Numbered from the stretch's first letter, positions 1-5,459 are shown. The stretch: DNA of 7,270 nt from an uncultured Dorea sp. (GCA_948468495.1 CAOKJI010000079.1:1-7270); one strand, 5' to 3'. Program-made: numbers and translations. Notes: generated by a model not told the origin, from the sequence alone.

Positions 1-150
1 TCTTGTAATTACGTTTTTATCCATATCGTACCCGGCAAGCTGTAATTTGTAGGCCAGGTCCCGCTGGGAATAATCATTTCGTTTGCGCAGTTCAATTAAT
101 TGCCGGCTGATTAGGTTCTTCTCGCCGGTTTGGGCCTTTGGTCTTGGCAT
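1..150 (-). CDS. XRE-type helix-turn-helix regulator, 3' end beyond window
   Basis: Reading leftward from an ATG at 150, fifty codons stay open to the window edge, so only the N-terminus is present. The start is supported by GGAGGA at 165-160, nine bases upstream. The peptide begins MPRPKAQTGEKNL, and residues 17-36 (QLIELRKRNDYSQRDLAYKL) have the form of the first two helices of an XRE/Cro-C1 DNA-binding domain: a basic first helix, then the S-Q-R-D-L-A core of helix 2. The segment AGYDMDKNVITR would enter the recognition helix. Small XRE proteins usually bind operators near their own start, and the divergent region beside it holds a clear inverted repeat (185-259). The family call is by pattern recognition. 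Whether the full protein is a stand-alone repressor or carries another C-terminal domain cannot be seen. Confidence 0.75.
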   Translation of the reverse strand, partial: MPRPKAQTGEKNLISRQLIELRKRNDYSQRDLAYKLQLAGYDMDKNVITR

Positions 151-184
151 GATGTATCTTCCTCCATATGTCATTTGGTATTAC

Positions 185-259
185 TTGTCTCACTTTTTGC
201 ACCGTTTTTGTTGATTTTACTAATGGATACATGTAAAATCGGTTGTAAAAGTGAGACAA
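185..259. promoter_or_regulatory. Inverted repeat, likely operator between the XRE gene and the divergent gene
   Basis: The arm at 185-204 begins TTGTCTCACTTTT and the arm at 240-259 ends AAAAGTGAGACAA. The outer 13 bases are perfect inverted complements, and over the full 20 bases 17 match. The arm centres are 55 bases apart, about five DNA turns. Nested inside is a second perfect inverted repeat, GATTTTAC (213-220) and GTAAAATC (233-240). The element covers a predicted rightward promoter and lies upstream of the leftward XRE gene. This geometry fits a repressor bound at two sites, possibly with looping. That the XRE protein is the ligand is inference. Confidence 0.6.
211..239 (+). promoter_or_regulatory. 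Predicted sigma-A promoter for the 126-residue protein gene
   Basis: TTGATT at 211-216 and TAAAAT at 234-239 are separated by 17 bases, matching 4/6 and 5/6 of the -35 and -10 consensus. The predicted start near 246 falls inside the right arm of the surrounding inverted repeat, so a protein bound there would block initiation. Its -10 region overlaps the inner GTAAAATC arm. Confidence 0.5.
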
Positions 260-267
260 ATGTATAA

Positions 268-284
268 ATTTAATCGGATTAAAT
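268..284. promoter_or_regulatory. Palindrome ATTTAATC-G-GATTAAAT
   Basis: Two perfect 8-base complementary arms surround a single central G. It lies just downstream of the predicted rightward start point and upstream of the coding region, where a protein roadblock or second operator would sit. No T-tract follows, so it is not a terminator. It does not share a core with the 185-259 arms, so a different protein may bind it. Function is unproven. Confidence 0.4.
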
Positions 285-384
285 CTGTGTTAATAATGTA
301 CGCATGGATAAAAGTGCATAAACAAGGCGCCTTTAGGACATAATGTTTCGCAATAATAAATTATTGATGAAAAGGAAGGAAATT

Positions 385-765
385 ATGCATCAGAATGACA
401 TTGAGCGCTTTGCATTTTTATATTTGTGCGGGCAGAGGGATAGAGAATTATTGGGTGGAAAAGTGAAGATGACATTTCAGGACTTTGACAGACTGATTTT
501 TATTACGGAGTCTCTGGGGCTGAGTCAAATGAATCTGGAGATATGGAACAGGTTTTCTCCGCAGTTTTTGGAACAGCTGGGGGCAATGGAAAAGCTGTAT
601 GAAGAAAATGGTGAAGAGATGGGATTTAGTAATTATGATGAAAATGAAAGGTCTCATGATAAATGGATTGCAGACTTTTGTTACGGGGCTTTGGATGAAG
701 AGGTAAGTAAGTTTTTGTCAGAATTATTTGGAATATTTTATAAAGAGGGCGAAGAAGTCACCTAG
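385..765 (+). CDS. Unrecognised acidic protein, 126 residues
   Basis: The frame is open from 343, but ATG 385 is preferred because AAGGAAGG ends about five bases before it; the in-frame ATGs at 343 and 367 have weaker sites. The product begins MHQNDIERFAFLYLCGQ and ends GIFYKEGEEVT. It is rich in Glu and Asp, looks mostly helical, has no membrane segment, no signal peptide and no catalytic motif that I can recognise, and contains only two Cys. It is divergent from an XRE regulator with operator-like repeats between them, an arrangement common in mobile elements and toxin or phage-type modules, but nothing in the protein itself proves such a role. The TAG stop overlaps the first copy of a 14-base direct repeat (763-776). 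No function is assigned; I am fairly confident it is coding because of start-site quality and position behind a promoter. Confidence 0.6.
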   Translation: MHQNDIERFAFLYLCGQRDRELLGGKVKMTFQDFDRLIFITESLGLSQMNLEIWNRFSPQFLEQLGAMEKLYEENGEEMGFSNYDENERSHDKWIADFCYGALDEEVSKFLSELFGIFYKEGEEVT

Positions 766-776
766 AGCGTGTTTGA
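763..776 (+). repeat. 14-base direct repeat, copy 1
   Basis: TAGAGCGTGTTTGA occurs here and again identically at 1941-1954, 1178 bases downstream in the same orientation. Its TAG is the stop codon of the preceding gene. The two copies bracket the azlC/azlD promoter and both genes. By rough base-random expectation one 14-base match in a window this size arises about one time in ten, so the repeat may be coincidental. Confidence 0.5.
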
Positions 777-801
777 GTTTGCAAATGTAATCTTTTCTAA
801 T

Positions 802-830
802 TTGACAGATAAAATGAGCAGCCGTATAAT
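802..830 (+). promoter_or_regulatory. Consensus sigma-A promoter for azlC-azlD
   Basis: TTGACA at 802-807 and TATAAT at 825-830 are both perfect consensus hexamers with the optimal 17-base spacer. Initiation is expected near 837, leaving a leader of roughly 95 bases before azlC. No obvious operator overlaps it, so high basal transcription is expected unless something acts in the leader. Confidence 0.85.
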
Positions 831-932
831 ATAGAAGAAGCCATGTCTGATATACAAGACGATTGATTGCCATAAAGCATCTGTTATATAAAATCCCGGA
901 AGAAAATCAGGCAGGATGAGGAGTGAATACAT

Positions 933-1625
933 ATGAAAAAGAAAGCGTTTCAAACAGCGTTACCGTATACAATACCAATTGCCGTAGGTTTTTTATTTCT
1001 TGGAATGTCATACGGTTTTCTTATGAGAAGCAAAGGATTTTCTTTTGTTTACCCTATGTTGATGAGCTTTTTTATTTTTGCTGGTTCGATGGAATTTGTC
1101 ACAGTCAACTTATTACTATCGGCGTTTAATCCGTTGTACGCGTTTTTGCTTACATTAATGGTAAACGCCCGGCATCTCTTTTATGGCATTTCTATGTTGG
1201 ATAAATACAAAAATGTGGGCTGGAAAAAATTCTATTTGATTTATGGGATGTGTGATGAATCGTTTTCAATTAATTGTACGGTAACGCCGCCGCCTGGCAT
1301 TGACAAAGGGTGGTTTATGTTCTTTGTAACTTTGCTTAACCAGATTTACTGGGTGACCGGCGCGACGCTTGGGGCGCTTTTGGGTTATGTGATACAGTTT
1401 GACACGACGGGAATTGAATTTGTTATGACTGCGCTTTTTGTTGTGATGTTCATCAATCAGTGGGAAGACACAAAGGAGCATAAACCGGCGCTTATTGGGG
1501 TTGGATGTTCCTTGCTGTGTCTTCTGATTTTCGGAAATGAAAATTTCATTTTACCTGCAATGGCATTGATTATATTATGCTTTATGTTCAATAAAAAAGA
1601 GGAAAAAAGGGAGGCGGTACAATGA
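933..1625 (+). CDS. azlC: AzlC-family branched-chain amino acid exporter, large subunit
   Basis: This 230-residue polytopic membrane protein has the usual AzlC length and motifs: a hydrophobic start (residues 10-30), AGSMEF at 50-55, the family hallmark NARHLFYG at 78-85 and MCDESF at 106-111. Several more membrane spans lie between about 126 and 219, and the tail is charged ([10 protein letters not shown]). With AzlD it forms an export system; characterised relatives in Bacillus (AzlCD) and E. coli (YgaZH) export branched-chain amino acids or the analogue azaleucine, and some relatives handle basic amino acids, so the exact substrate is open. The start has GAGGAG at 918-923, nine bases upstream. 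The gene sits behind a perfect promoter and overlaps azlD by four bases, which suggests translational coupling. It is intact and I see nothing missing. Confidence 0.9.
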   Translation: MKKKAFQTALPYTIPIAVGFLFLGMSYGFLMRSKGFSFVYPMLMSFFIFAGSMEFVTVNLLLSAFNPLYAFLLTLMVNARHLFYGISMLDKYKNVGWKKFYLIYGMCDESFSINCTVTPPPGIDKGWFMFFVTLLNQIYWVTGATLGALLGYVIQFDTTGIEFVMTALFVVMFINQWEDTKEHKPALIGVGCSLLCLLIFGNENFILPAMALIILCFMFNKKEEKREAVQ

Positions 1626-1954
1626 CAGACGCGCAACGAATGATAACTATTTTTGCTGTGGTAATAGGTACTATGCTGACAAGATTTCTCCCGTTTCTTA
1701 TCTTTCCAGAGGGAAGGAAACCGCCGGAATACATTACATATTTGGGAACGGTACTTCCATATGCTGTAATCGGTCTGTTGGTTGTATATTGTCTCAAAGA
1801 CGCTGTTTTTTCTTCTTTTCATGGCCTGCCGGAGCTGTGTGCGATTGGGTTTGTTGTTATACTGCATAAATGGAAGAAGAACACGCTGTTAAGTATTGCG
1901 GCCGGGACCATATTCTATATGGTTTTCATTCAATATATTTTAGAGCGTGTTTGA
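1622..1954 (+). CDS. azlD: AzlD-family branched-chain amino acid exporter, small subunit
   Basis: This 110-residue membrane protein is the normal size for AzlD. It shows the [10 protein letters not shown] motif at residues 20-29, the conserved loop and span around [19 protein letters not shown] (41-59), and two further hydrophobic segments near 70-81 and 89-106. It is the obligate partner of AzlC in this exporter type. Its ATG overlaps the azlC stop (ATGA), with GGGAGG about eight bases before it inside the end of azlC. The last codons, Leu-Glu-Arg-Val-stop, are encoded by the second copy of the 14-base repeat, so the extreme C-terminus may derive from that element. The Crp/Fnr gene follows after 31 bases with no terminator, so the three genes are probably one transcript. 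Confidence 0.88.
   Translation: MTDAQRMITIFAVVIGTMLTRFLPFLIFPEGRKPPEYITYLGTVLPYAVIGLLVVYCLKDAVFSSFHGLPELCAIGFVVILHKWKKNTLLSIAAGTIFYMVFIQYILERV
1941..1954 (+). repeat. 14-base direct repeat, copy 2
   Basis: This is identical to 763-776 in the same orientation. It supplies the final codons and the TGA stop of azlD, whereas in the first copy the TAG is used as the stop of the upstream gene. Sequence on both sides of the two copies is unrelated. Confidence 0.5.
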
Positions 1955-1985
1955 AATGACGGAGCTTAAGAAGGAGGGGACGAAC

Positions 1986-2663
1986 ATGGCGGCAAGAACA
2001 GAATTTGAGACCGTTTATCAAGAAATCTTTCCATTTTGGAGCCGGATTTCGGATACAGACAGGGATTATATTTGTCAGAATTCCTATGAGGTTGCTTATT
2101 CTAAGGGCATGAATATTCATGACGGCAGTGAATGCTCCGGCGTGATTTTTGTGCGTTCGGGAAGTTTAAGGCTTTATATGATGTCGGATGAGGGGAAGGA
2201 TATTACACTGTACCGTCTGCACCGCGGGGATATGTGTATGTTATCGGCGTCCTGCGTGTTAGAGTCTATTACCTTCGATGTATTTGTGGGTGTGGAGGAG
2301 GACAGCGAGTGTTATGTGATTAGCGGACCGGCTTTTGCAGCGGTTGCGAAGCGTAATCCGGATATTAAAATATTTGCGCTTGAGACGGCTGTCAGCCGTT
2401 TTTCGGATGTTATGTGGGTTATGCAGCAGATTCTTTTTATGAGTATGGATAAGCGTCTGGCTATTTTCTTAGCTGATGAATCGGCAAGGACTGGTTCTGA
2501 TACGATTAAACTGACACATGGGCAGATTGCCCTTTATATGGGTTCTGCCCGTGAGGTCGTGTCAAGAATGCTGAAATATTTTGCCAATGAAGGAATTGTG
2601 AAAGTTTCAAGGGGAGGGATTCAAATCCTTGATAAGAAACGCCTTCGTAAATTGACAATATAG
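1986..2663 (+). CDS. Crp/Fnr-family transcription regulator
   Basis: The 225-residue product has the Crp/Fnr layout: a cyclic-nucleotide-binding-type beta barrel (about 30-115), a long dimerisation helix (about 122-155) and a winged helix (about 173-225). The recognition helix SAREVVSRMLK (187-197) carries Arg189 and Glu190 in the CRP pattern plus Ser193-Arg194 as in FNR. The FNR iron-sulfur cysteine cluster is absent from the N-terminus, but Cys84 and Cys90 (C-x5-C, in CMLSASC), with Cys30, Cys50 and Cys109, could support thiol, metal or haem sensing; this is inference. ATG 1986 is chosen over an in-frame GTG at 1947 because GGAGGGG at 1974-1980 is well placed for it. It follows azlD by 31 bases and converges on a thioredoxin gene. 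A Crp/Fnr-like palindrome at 3122-3136 is a candidate target. Confidence 0.88.
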   Translation: MAARTEFETVYQEIFPFWSRISDTDRDYICQNSYEVAYSKGMNIHDGSECSGVIFVRSGSLRLYMMSDEGKDITLYRLHRGDMCMLSASCVLESITFDVFVGVEEDSECYVISGPAFAAVAKRNPDIKIFALETAVSRFSDVMWVMQQILFMSMDKRLAIFLADESARTGSDTIKLTHGQIALYMGSAREVVSRMLKYFANEGIVKVSRGGIQILDKKRLRKLTI

Positions 2664-2670
2664 AAAACCT

Positions 2671-2696
2671 GGAGGGTACGCCGTCGCATGCCCTTC
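2671..2696. terminator. Imperfect hairpin between convergent genes, possible terminator
   Basis: GGAGGGTACGC (2671-2681) can pair with GCATGCCCTTC (2686-2696) around a CGTC loop, with one mismatch and two G-T wobbles on the + strand. On the - strand the hairpin is slightly poorer but is followed by TTTTCTAT, a short U-tract, which suits the end of the thioredoxin transcript. On the + strand no T-run follows. Its place between two convergent stops supports a terminator role. Pairing quality is mediocre. Confidence 0.35.
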
Positions 2697-2736
2697 GGGT
2701 AAGCATGTTTCATCCGGCAAAGTTTATCTTTAAATT

Positions 2737-3042
2737 TTATTTCAGCATAGCAAGAATTTCGGATTTTGGTCTTGCGCCGGTCGCGCGGTTTACGACGTTG
2801 CCGTCTTTCATAGCAATCAGTGTGGGGATACTTAGAACCCGGAATTCCTGGGCAAGCTCAGGCTCCTGATCTACGTTGATTTTGCCTACCAGGTACATAG
2901 GATTTTCTTCGGCGATTTCATCAACCAGAGGAGAGACCATGCGGCAGGGACCGCACCAGTCGGCGTAAAAATCCAAAAGCACTGGTTTGCTGCTGTTTTT
3001 GACAGAATCGAAATTAGTTTTATTTACAGTAAGTATAGACAT
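2737..3042 (-). CDS. trxA: Thioredoxin
   Basis: This 101-residue protein is a complete classical thioredoxin: cytoplasmic, reducing protein disulfides with electrons from thioredoxin reductase. The active site WCGPC has Cys30 and Cys33. The buried Asp24 (VLLDFYADW) and the cis-proline at Pro73 (SIPT) are both present, as are the glycine pair and final helix. Length is slightly below the 105-110 common in the family, but no element is missing. The start at 3042 has AGGAAGG about eight bases upstream. It converges on the Crp/Fnr gene and diverges from the LytTR operon. Its upstream region has a -10 box without a recognisable -35 and a palindrome centred near -41, suggesting activator-dependent expression. 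No thioredoxin reductase gene is in the window, so this is probably an accessory or conditionally expressed copy. Confidence 0.95.
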   Translation of the reverse strand: MSILTVNKTNFDSVKNSSKPVLLDFYADWCGPCRMVSPLVDEIAEENPMYLVGKINVDQEPELAQEFRVLSIPTLIAMKDGNVVNRATGARPKSEILAMLK

Positions 3043-3094
3043 AAGCGTTACCTTCCTTTCATTTGCTTCTGTTTTTGTGTTTGTTTCTGGTTAT

Positions 3095-3100
3095 AGTATA
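3095..3100 (-). promoter_or_regulatory. Predicted -10 box of the thioredoxin promoter
   Basis: Read on the - strand the bases are TATACT (5/6 of consensus), placing the start near 3088, some 45 bases before the thioredoxin ATG. The expected -35 position carries no TTGACA-like hexamer. An overlapping TATAAC at 3095-3090 is an alternative that would move the start to about 3083. Confidence 0.45.
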
Positions 3101-3121
3101 GCCTGCAGTAATTGTTATTTC

Positions 3122-3136
3122 TGTGATGTAATCACA
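3122..3136. promoter_or_regulatory. Crp/Fnr-type palindrome TGTGAT-GTA-ATCACA
   Basis: Perfect 6-base complementary arms flank three bases. The half-site combines TGTGA (CRP-type) and TGAT (FNR-type). It is centred at 3129, about 41 bases before the predicted thioredoxin start, the classic class II activation position. On the other side it lies about 30 bases before the LytTR regulator start codon. The spacing is one base shorter than CRP (TGTGA-N6-TCACA) and one longer than FNR (TTGAT-N4-ATCAA), which is the main reservation. A 6+6 palindrome alone could occur by chance in a window this long. Confidence 0.5.
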
Positions 3137-3164
3137 TATCTAACGTATGAGAGAGGTGATTTTA

Positions 3165-3884
3165 ATGCTGCGTATAGCGGTTTGTGATGATGATAAGAAG
3201 GTTGCTCAAACGAACAGGGAAATCACAGAGGATTGTCTGAAACGATGCGGGAGTATGGGAAAAGTTGAGGTGTATACCGCCAGCAGTAATCTGTTCTGGG
3301 ATATTACGGAGGACGGTGTTTTTTTTGACTTGATTTTGCTGGATATTGAGATGCCGGAACGAACGGGGATGGAAATTGCGGAGAAGATTAAGCCGTACCT
3401 TCCCAATGTGAAAATTATTTTTATTACTTCCCATATCGAATATGCAATAGATGCTTTTGAACTGTCTATTTTTCGTTATGTTCCGAAAAATGACATAGAA
3501 AAGCGGCTGGACCCGGCCATTTGCGACGCAGTAAAACTGATTGAGCTGGAAGTAGGAAAAGTTTACACGATTCAGACAAACAGTCGTTTTGAAAAGATTC
3601 CCTATAAAGAAATATATTATATTGAACGCGATGGGAAAAATGCCAGTATTACAGCCTGCGGCGGCGTGTCTAAAGTGCGCAAAAGTCTCGGGCAGGTTTA
3701 TAAGGAATTGGAGGCGGAAGAATTTATTTATATTGACAGAGGATGTATTGTTAATATGATACATATTATGCAGGTGAAAGATGGTATGGCTGTTTTGGAA
3801 AATGGAGCGCTGCTTCCGATAAGTCGTTCTCATCTACAGCCGGTAAAAGAACAAATCAATCGTTATTGGGGGATGCATATATGA
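3165..3884 (+). CDS. LytTR-family response regulator
   Basis: This 239-residue cytoplasmic regulator has a receiver domain (1-120) joined to a LytTR DNA-binding domain (about 140-233). The receiver shows the acidic triad Asp8-Asp9-Asp10, the phospho-acceptor Asp60 in LILLDIEMPE, and the conserved lysine Lys108 in FRYVPK. The LytTR part starts at IPYKEIYYIERDGKNASI and ends in LPISRSHLQPVKEQINRYW, with the F-I-Y-I-D-R-G core typical of the family. Relatives (AgrA, LytR, VirR) bind two direct repeats with 21-base periodicity, and such repeats occur upstream of the transporter operon at 5173-5207. The in-frame ATG at 3147 is rejected in favour of 3165, which has GAGGTG about seven bases upstream. 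The stop overlaps the kinase start as ATGA. The gene is intact. Confidence 0.92.
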   Translation: MLRIAVCDDDKKVAQTNREITEDCLKRCGSMGKVEVYTASSNLFWDITEDGVFFDLILLDIEMPERTGMEIAEKIKPYLPNVKIIFITSHIEYAIDAFELSIFRYVPKNDIEKRLDPAICDAVKLIELEVGKVYTIQTNSRFEKIPYKEIYYIERDGKNASITACGGVSKVRKSLGQVYKELEAEEFIYIDRGCIVNMIHIMQVKDGMAVLENGALLPISRSHLQPVKEQINRYWGMHI

Positions 3885-5167
3885 CAGGGTGGATGATCTT
3901 ACTATCAGAGATTGCAGCGGGATGTGTGCGCGCCATTGTTTTTGTATTTCTTATATACAGGCTGTTATCCGCTGACAGACCTGGGAAAAGATGTGTTGCT
4001 GTAGTCTCGGCTGGCATTGCTTTCCTTGTGCTTTCTCTGACTGTGCTGAATGTGAATGAATCCGATGTCTGCCGCATTGGAGCGGAGACAGTCTGGCTGG
4101 TGATTTGCGCGAGTCGTTTACAGAGAGCAGAAATCAGAATGAGTTTATTTGTGGGGATTTTTTATGAGATTGCCGTTTCGTTCTGGCAATTTCTTTTTTC
4201 TTCCTGGCTGGGGGTGGTATTTTCTTCGCCGGATTTTCAGGACTATGAGACCGGATGGGGACAGACTGCAGTCTGGATGTTTCATGGGCTTTTAGCTGTT
4301 TTGGTATTCTATTATCTAGAGCGGCGGAAAATGACGGGGAAAATAGCTTTTCAATTTGCCTCAGCCATTGCCGTAGCGGGTTTTCTGGCTGTTATTACAT
4401 TGTCAGAGCAAAAAACGCTTGTGATTGCAGAAGATATCCTTGATATGTGGACGGTTTTATCCGTTGTTCTGATGATGTCTGTCTTAATATTCCGCATAAG
4501 CCGGCAATACGAGATGGAGAAAGAGCTGGCAGAGCTGAAATCCGAACAGGCGGAATTGCTGGAGCGGGATTATCTTACTTTGAATCAGGCTTATGAAGTC
4601 AACGCGAAGTTATTTCATGATTTTCATAATCATATCGGGGTGCTGCAGCAGCTTCTTTCCCATCGGAAAATGCAGGAGGCAGAAGAATATTTAAATAGCC
4701 TGCAGGCGCCTGTGCGGGAGATGACAGATACCATATGGACTGGGGACGAAACGATAGATTACCTGATTAACAGCAAGGCTTCTAAGGCGAAGTCAGATAA
4801 GACAGAGTTTCAGGCACAGGTAGAATTTCCCCGGCATACCAGTGTCAGAAGCGCGGATTTGTGCGCAATATTGGGAAATTTCTTAGATAATGCTTTAGAA
4901 GCGGCGAGACAGATACCAGAGACGCGGCAGAGATATATTCGGCTGACAATCCGGCGAATCAATCACATGCTGGTCATAAAAGTAGAGAATAGTTTTGAGG
5001 GGAATCTTATAAAGGAAGGCGATACGCTTAGAACAACGAAAGCAGAAGGCGGGCTGCATGGCTGGGGATTAAAAAGCGCCCAGGCGGCAGCCGGGAAATA
5101 TTCCGGCTGCGTACAGACTACCTGTGCCGACGGCGTATTCCGGGCTGTCGCTACATTATCATACTAG
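3881..5167 (+). CDS. GHKL-type sensor histidine kinase (AgrC-like layout)
   Basis: The 428-residue protein has about six to seven membrane segments (near 4-25, 38-58, 68-79, 87-113, 129-147, 157-175, 188-206), a charged coiled-coil linker (207-240) and a cytoplasmic kinase core. The phospho-acceptor is His246 in LFHDFHNHI, equivalent to the HD-x-x-NH box of AgrC-like kinases. The ATP-binding domain has the N box N333-F-L-D-N337-A-L-E and the G box GGLHGWGLKSA at 390-400. It would phosphorylate the LytTR regulator encoded just upstream. ATG 3881 overlaps that gene's stop by four bases, and GGGGGA lies upstream. The sensor part has many aromatic and hydrophobic residues and no extracellular domain, as in peptide- or membrane-sensing kinases. 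No AgrB or AgrD is present, so the ligand is unknown. Confidence 0.92.
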   Translation: MTGWMILLSEIAAGCVRAIVFVFLIYRLLSADRPGKRCVAVVSAGIAFLVLSLTVLNVNESDVCRIGAETVWLVICASRLQRAEIRMSLFVGIFYEIAVSFWQFLFSSWLGVVFSSPDFQDYETGWGQTAVWMFHGLLAVLVFYYLERRKMTGKIAFQFASAIAVAGFLAVITLSEQKTLVIAEDILDMWTVLSVVLMMSVLIFRISRQYEMEKELAELKSEQAELLERDYLTLNQAYEVNAKLFHDFHNHIGVLQQLLSHRKMQEAEEYLNSLQAPVREMTDTIWTGDETIDYLINSKASKAKSDKTEFQAQVEFPRHTSVRSADLCAILGNFLDNALEAARQIPETRQRYIRLTIRRINHMLVIKVENSFEGNLIKEGDTLRTTKAEGGLHGWGLKSAQAAAGKYSGCVQTTCADGVFRAVATLSY

Positions 5168-5172
5168 AAAGA

Positions 5173-5207
5173 TTCTTTCGCGGACAAAAATCTACCGTTT
5201 GCGGACA
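5173..5207 (+). promoter_or_regulatory. Tandem direct repeats, candidate LytTR regulator binding site
   Basis: GCGGACA occurs at 5180-5186 and at 5201-5207, a period of exactly 21 bases (two DNA turns), with matching TT pairs upstream of each. Within the second unit, ACCGTTTGC (5194-5202) fits 8 of 9 positions of the LytTR consensus as I recall it ([TA][AC][CA]GTTN[AG][TG]); the first unit (TTCTTTCGC, 5173-5181) fits less well. The downstream copy is centred about 42 bases before the predicted start, where a -35 box is missing. This is the arrangement expected for activation by the response regulator encoded upstream. Confidence 0.65.
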
Positions 5208-5215
5208 CATCCGCA
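5200..5215 (+). other. Small hairpin overlapping the LytTR site
   Basis: TGCGGA (5200-5205) and TCCGCA (5210-5215) form a perfect 6-base stem with a CACA loop. A T-rich run (CTTCTTTTTC) begins six bases later, so it could weakly terminate transcripts from the two-component genes. As DNA it would also make the second LytTR repeat partly palindromic. It is too short and too far from the T-run to be called a confident terminator. Confidence 0.3.
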
Positions 5216-5233
5216 TCGGCCTTCTTTTTCGGT

Positions 5234-5239
5234 TATGAT
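5234..5239 (+). promoter_or_regulatory. Predicted -10 box of the transporter operon
   Basis: TATGAT (5/6 of TATAAT) places the start near 5246, 36 bases before the first gene of the operon. The region 16-18 bases upstream (around 5211-5217, CCGCATC) has no -35 resemblance, which suggests dependence on an activator at the adjacent repeats. Confidence 0.5.
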
Positions 5240-5281
5240 ATAGACACAACAAAAAACAAGCGATTTGAGGAGGTAAGTAGT

Positions 5282-5458
5282 ATGAGACATGTATATATTC
5301 GTGGGATTTTAGCTGTAATCTGGCTGGCGGCGGCAATTGTGAGCGGGATATCCGGAAATATCGGAACGGCGGCGCTTTATGTTTTGATGACGGGTGTGTT
5401 TTTGTATTTTGCTTATTCAGCCTGGAAGAAGAACAGGGCCGATAAAGGAGATGAGTAA
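5282..5458 (+). CDS. Small two-helix membrane protein, 58 residues
   Basis: ATG 5282 is preceded by an excellent GAGGAGGT about seven bases upstream and opens a 58-residue frame ending TAA at 5456-5458. The peptide begins MRHVYIRGILAVIWL and has two hydrophobic stretches (about residues 7-25 and 29-46) joined by a short SGISGN turn. It ends in a charged, Lys-rich cytoplasmic-type tail (AWKKNRADKGDE). By the positive-inside rule both ends face the cytoplasm. It is the first gene of the LytTR-controlled operon and the ATPase start follows its stop by one base. I recognise no named family. Its position suggests an accessory subunit, a modulator of the transporter or kinase, or an immunity-like protein; none is shown. 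It has no double-glycine leader, so it is unlikely to be an exported peptide precursor. Confidence 0.75.
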   Translation: MRHVYIRGILAVIWLAAAIVSGISGNIGTAALYVLMTGVFLYFAYSAWKKNRADKGDE

Positions 5459-5459
5459 A

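Noticed and set aside
324..333. Ten-base palindrome AAGGCGCCTT
   Set aside because: It is a perfect palindrome but has no loop, no T-tract and no link to the neighbouring dyads, so chance or a minor role is more likely.
1986..2663. Assignment of the Crp/Fnr protein as an oxygen-sensing FNR
   Set aside because: The N-terminal cysteine cluster of FNR is absent; the scattered cysteines do not match its spacing.
3162..3833. A 223-codon open frame on the - strand opposite the response regulator
   Set aside because: It lies wholly antisense to a well-supported LytTR regulator, has no recognisable motif or good ribosome binding site, and its composition is that of a complement shadow.
5168..5281. 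Search for an AgrD-like or other precursor peptide gene near the kinase
   Set aside because: No short frame with a suitable start site and precursor features was found here or in 3043-3164.
5394..5459. Upstream extension of the ABC ATPase frame to 5394 or 5451
   Set aside because: The extension overlaps the 58-residue gene and adds non-family sequence; ATG 5460 has properly spaced GGAG and gives a normal ATPase N-terminus.
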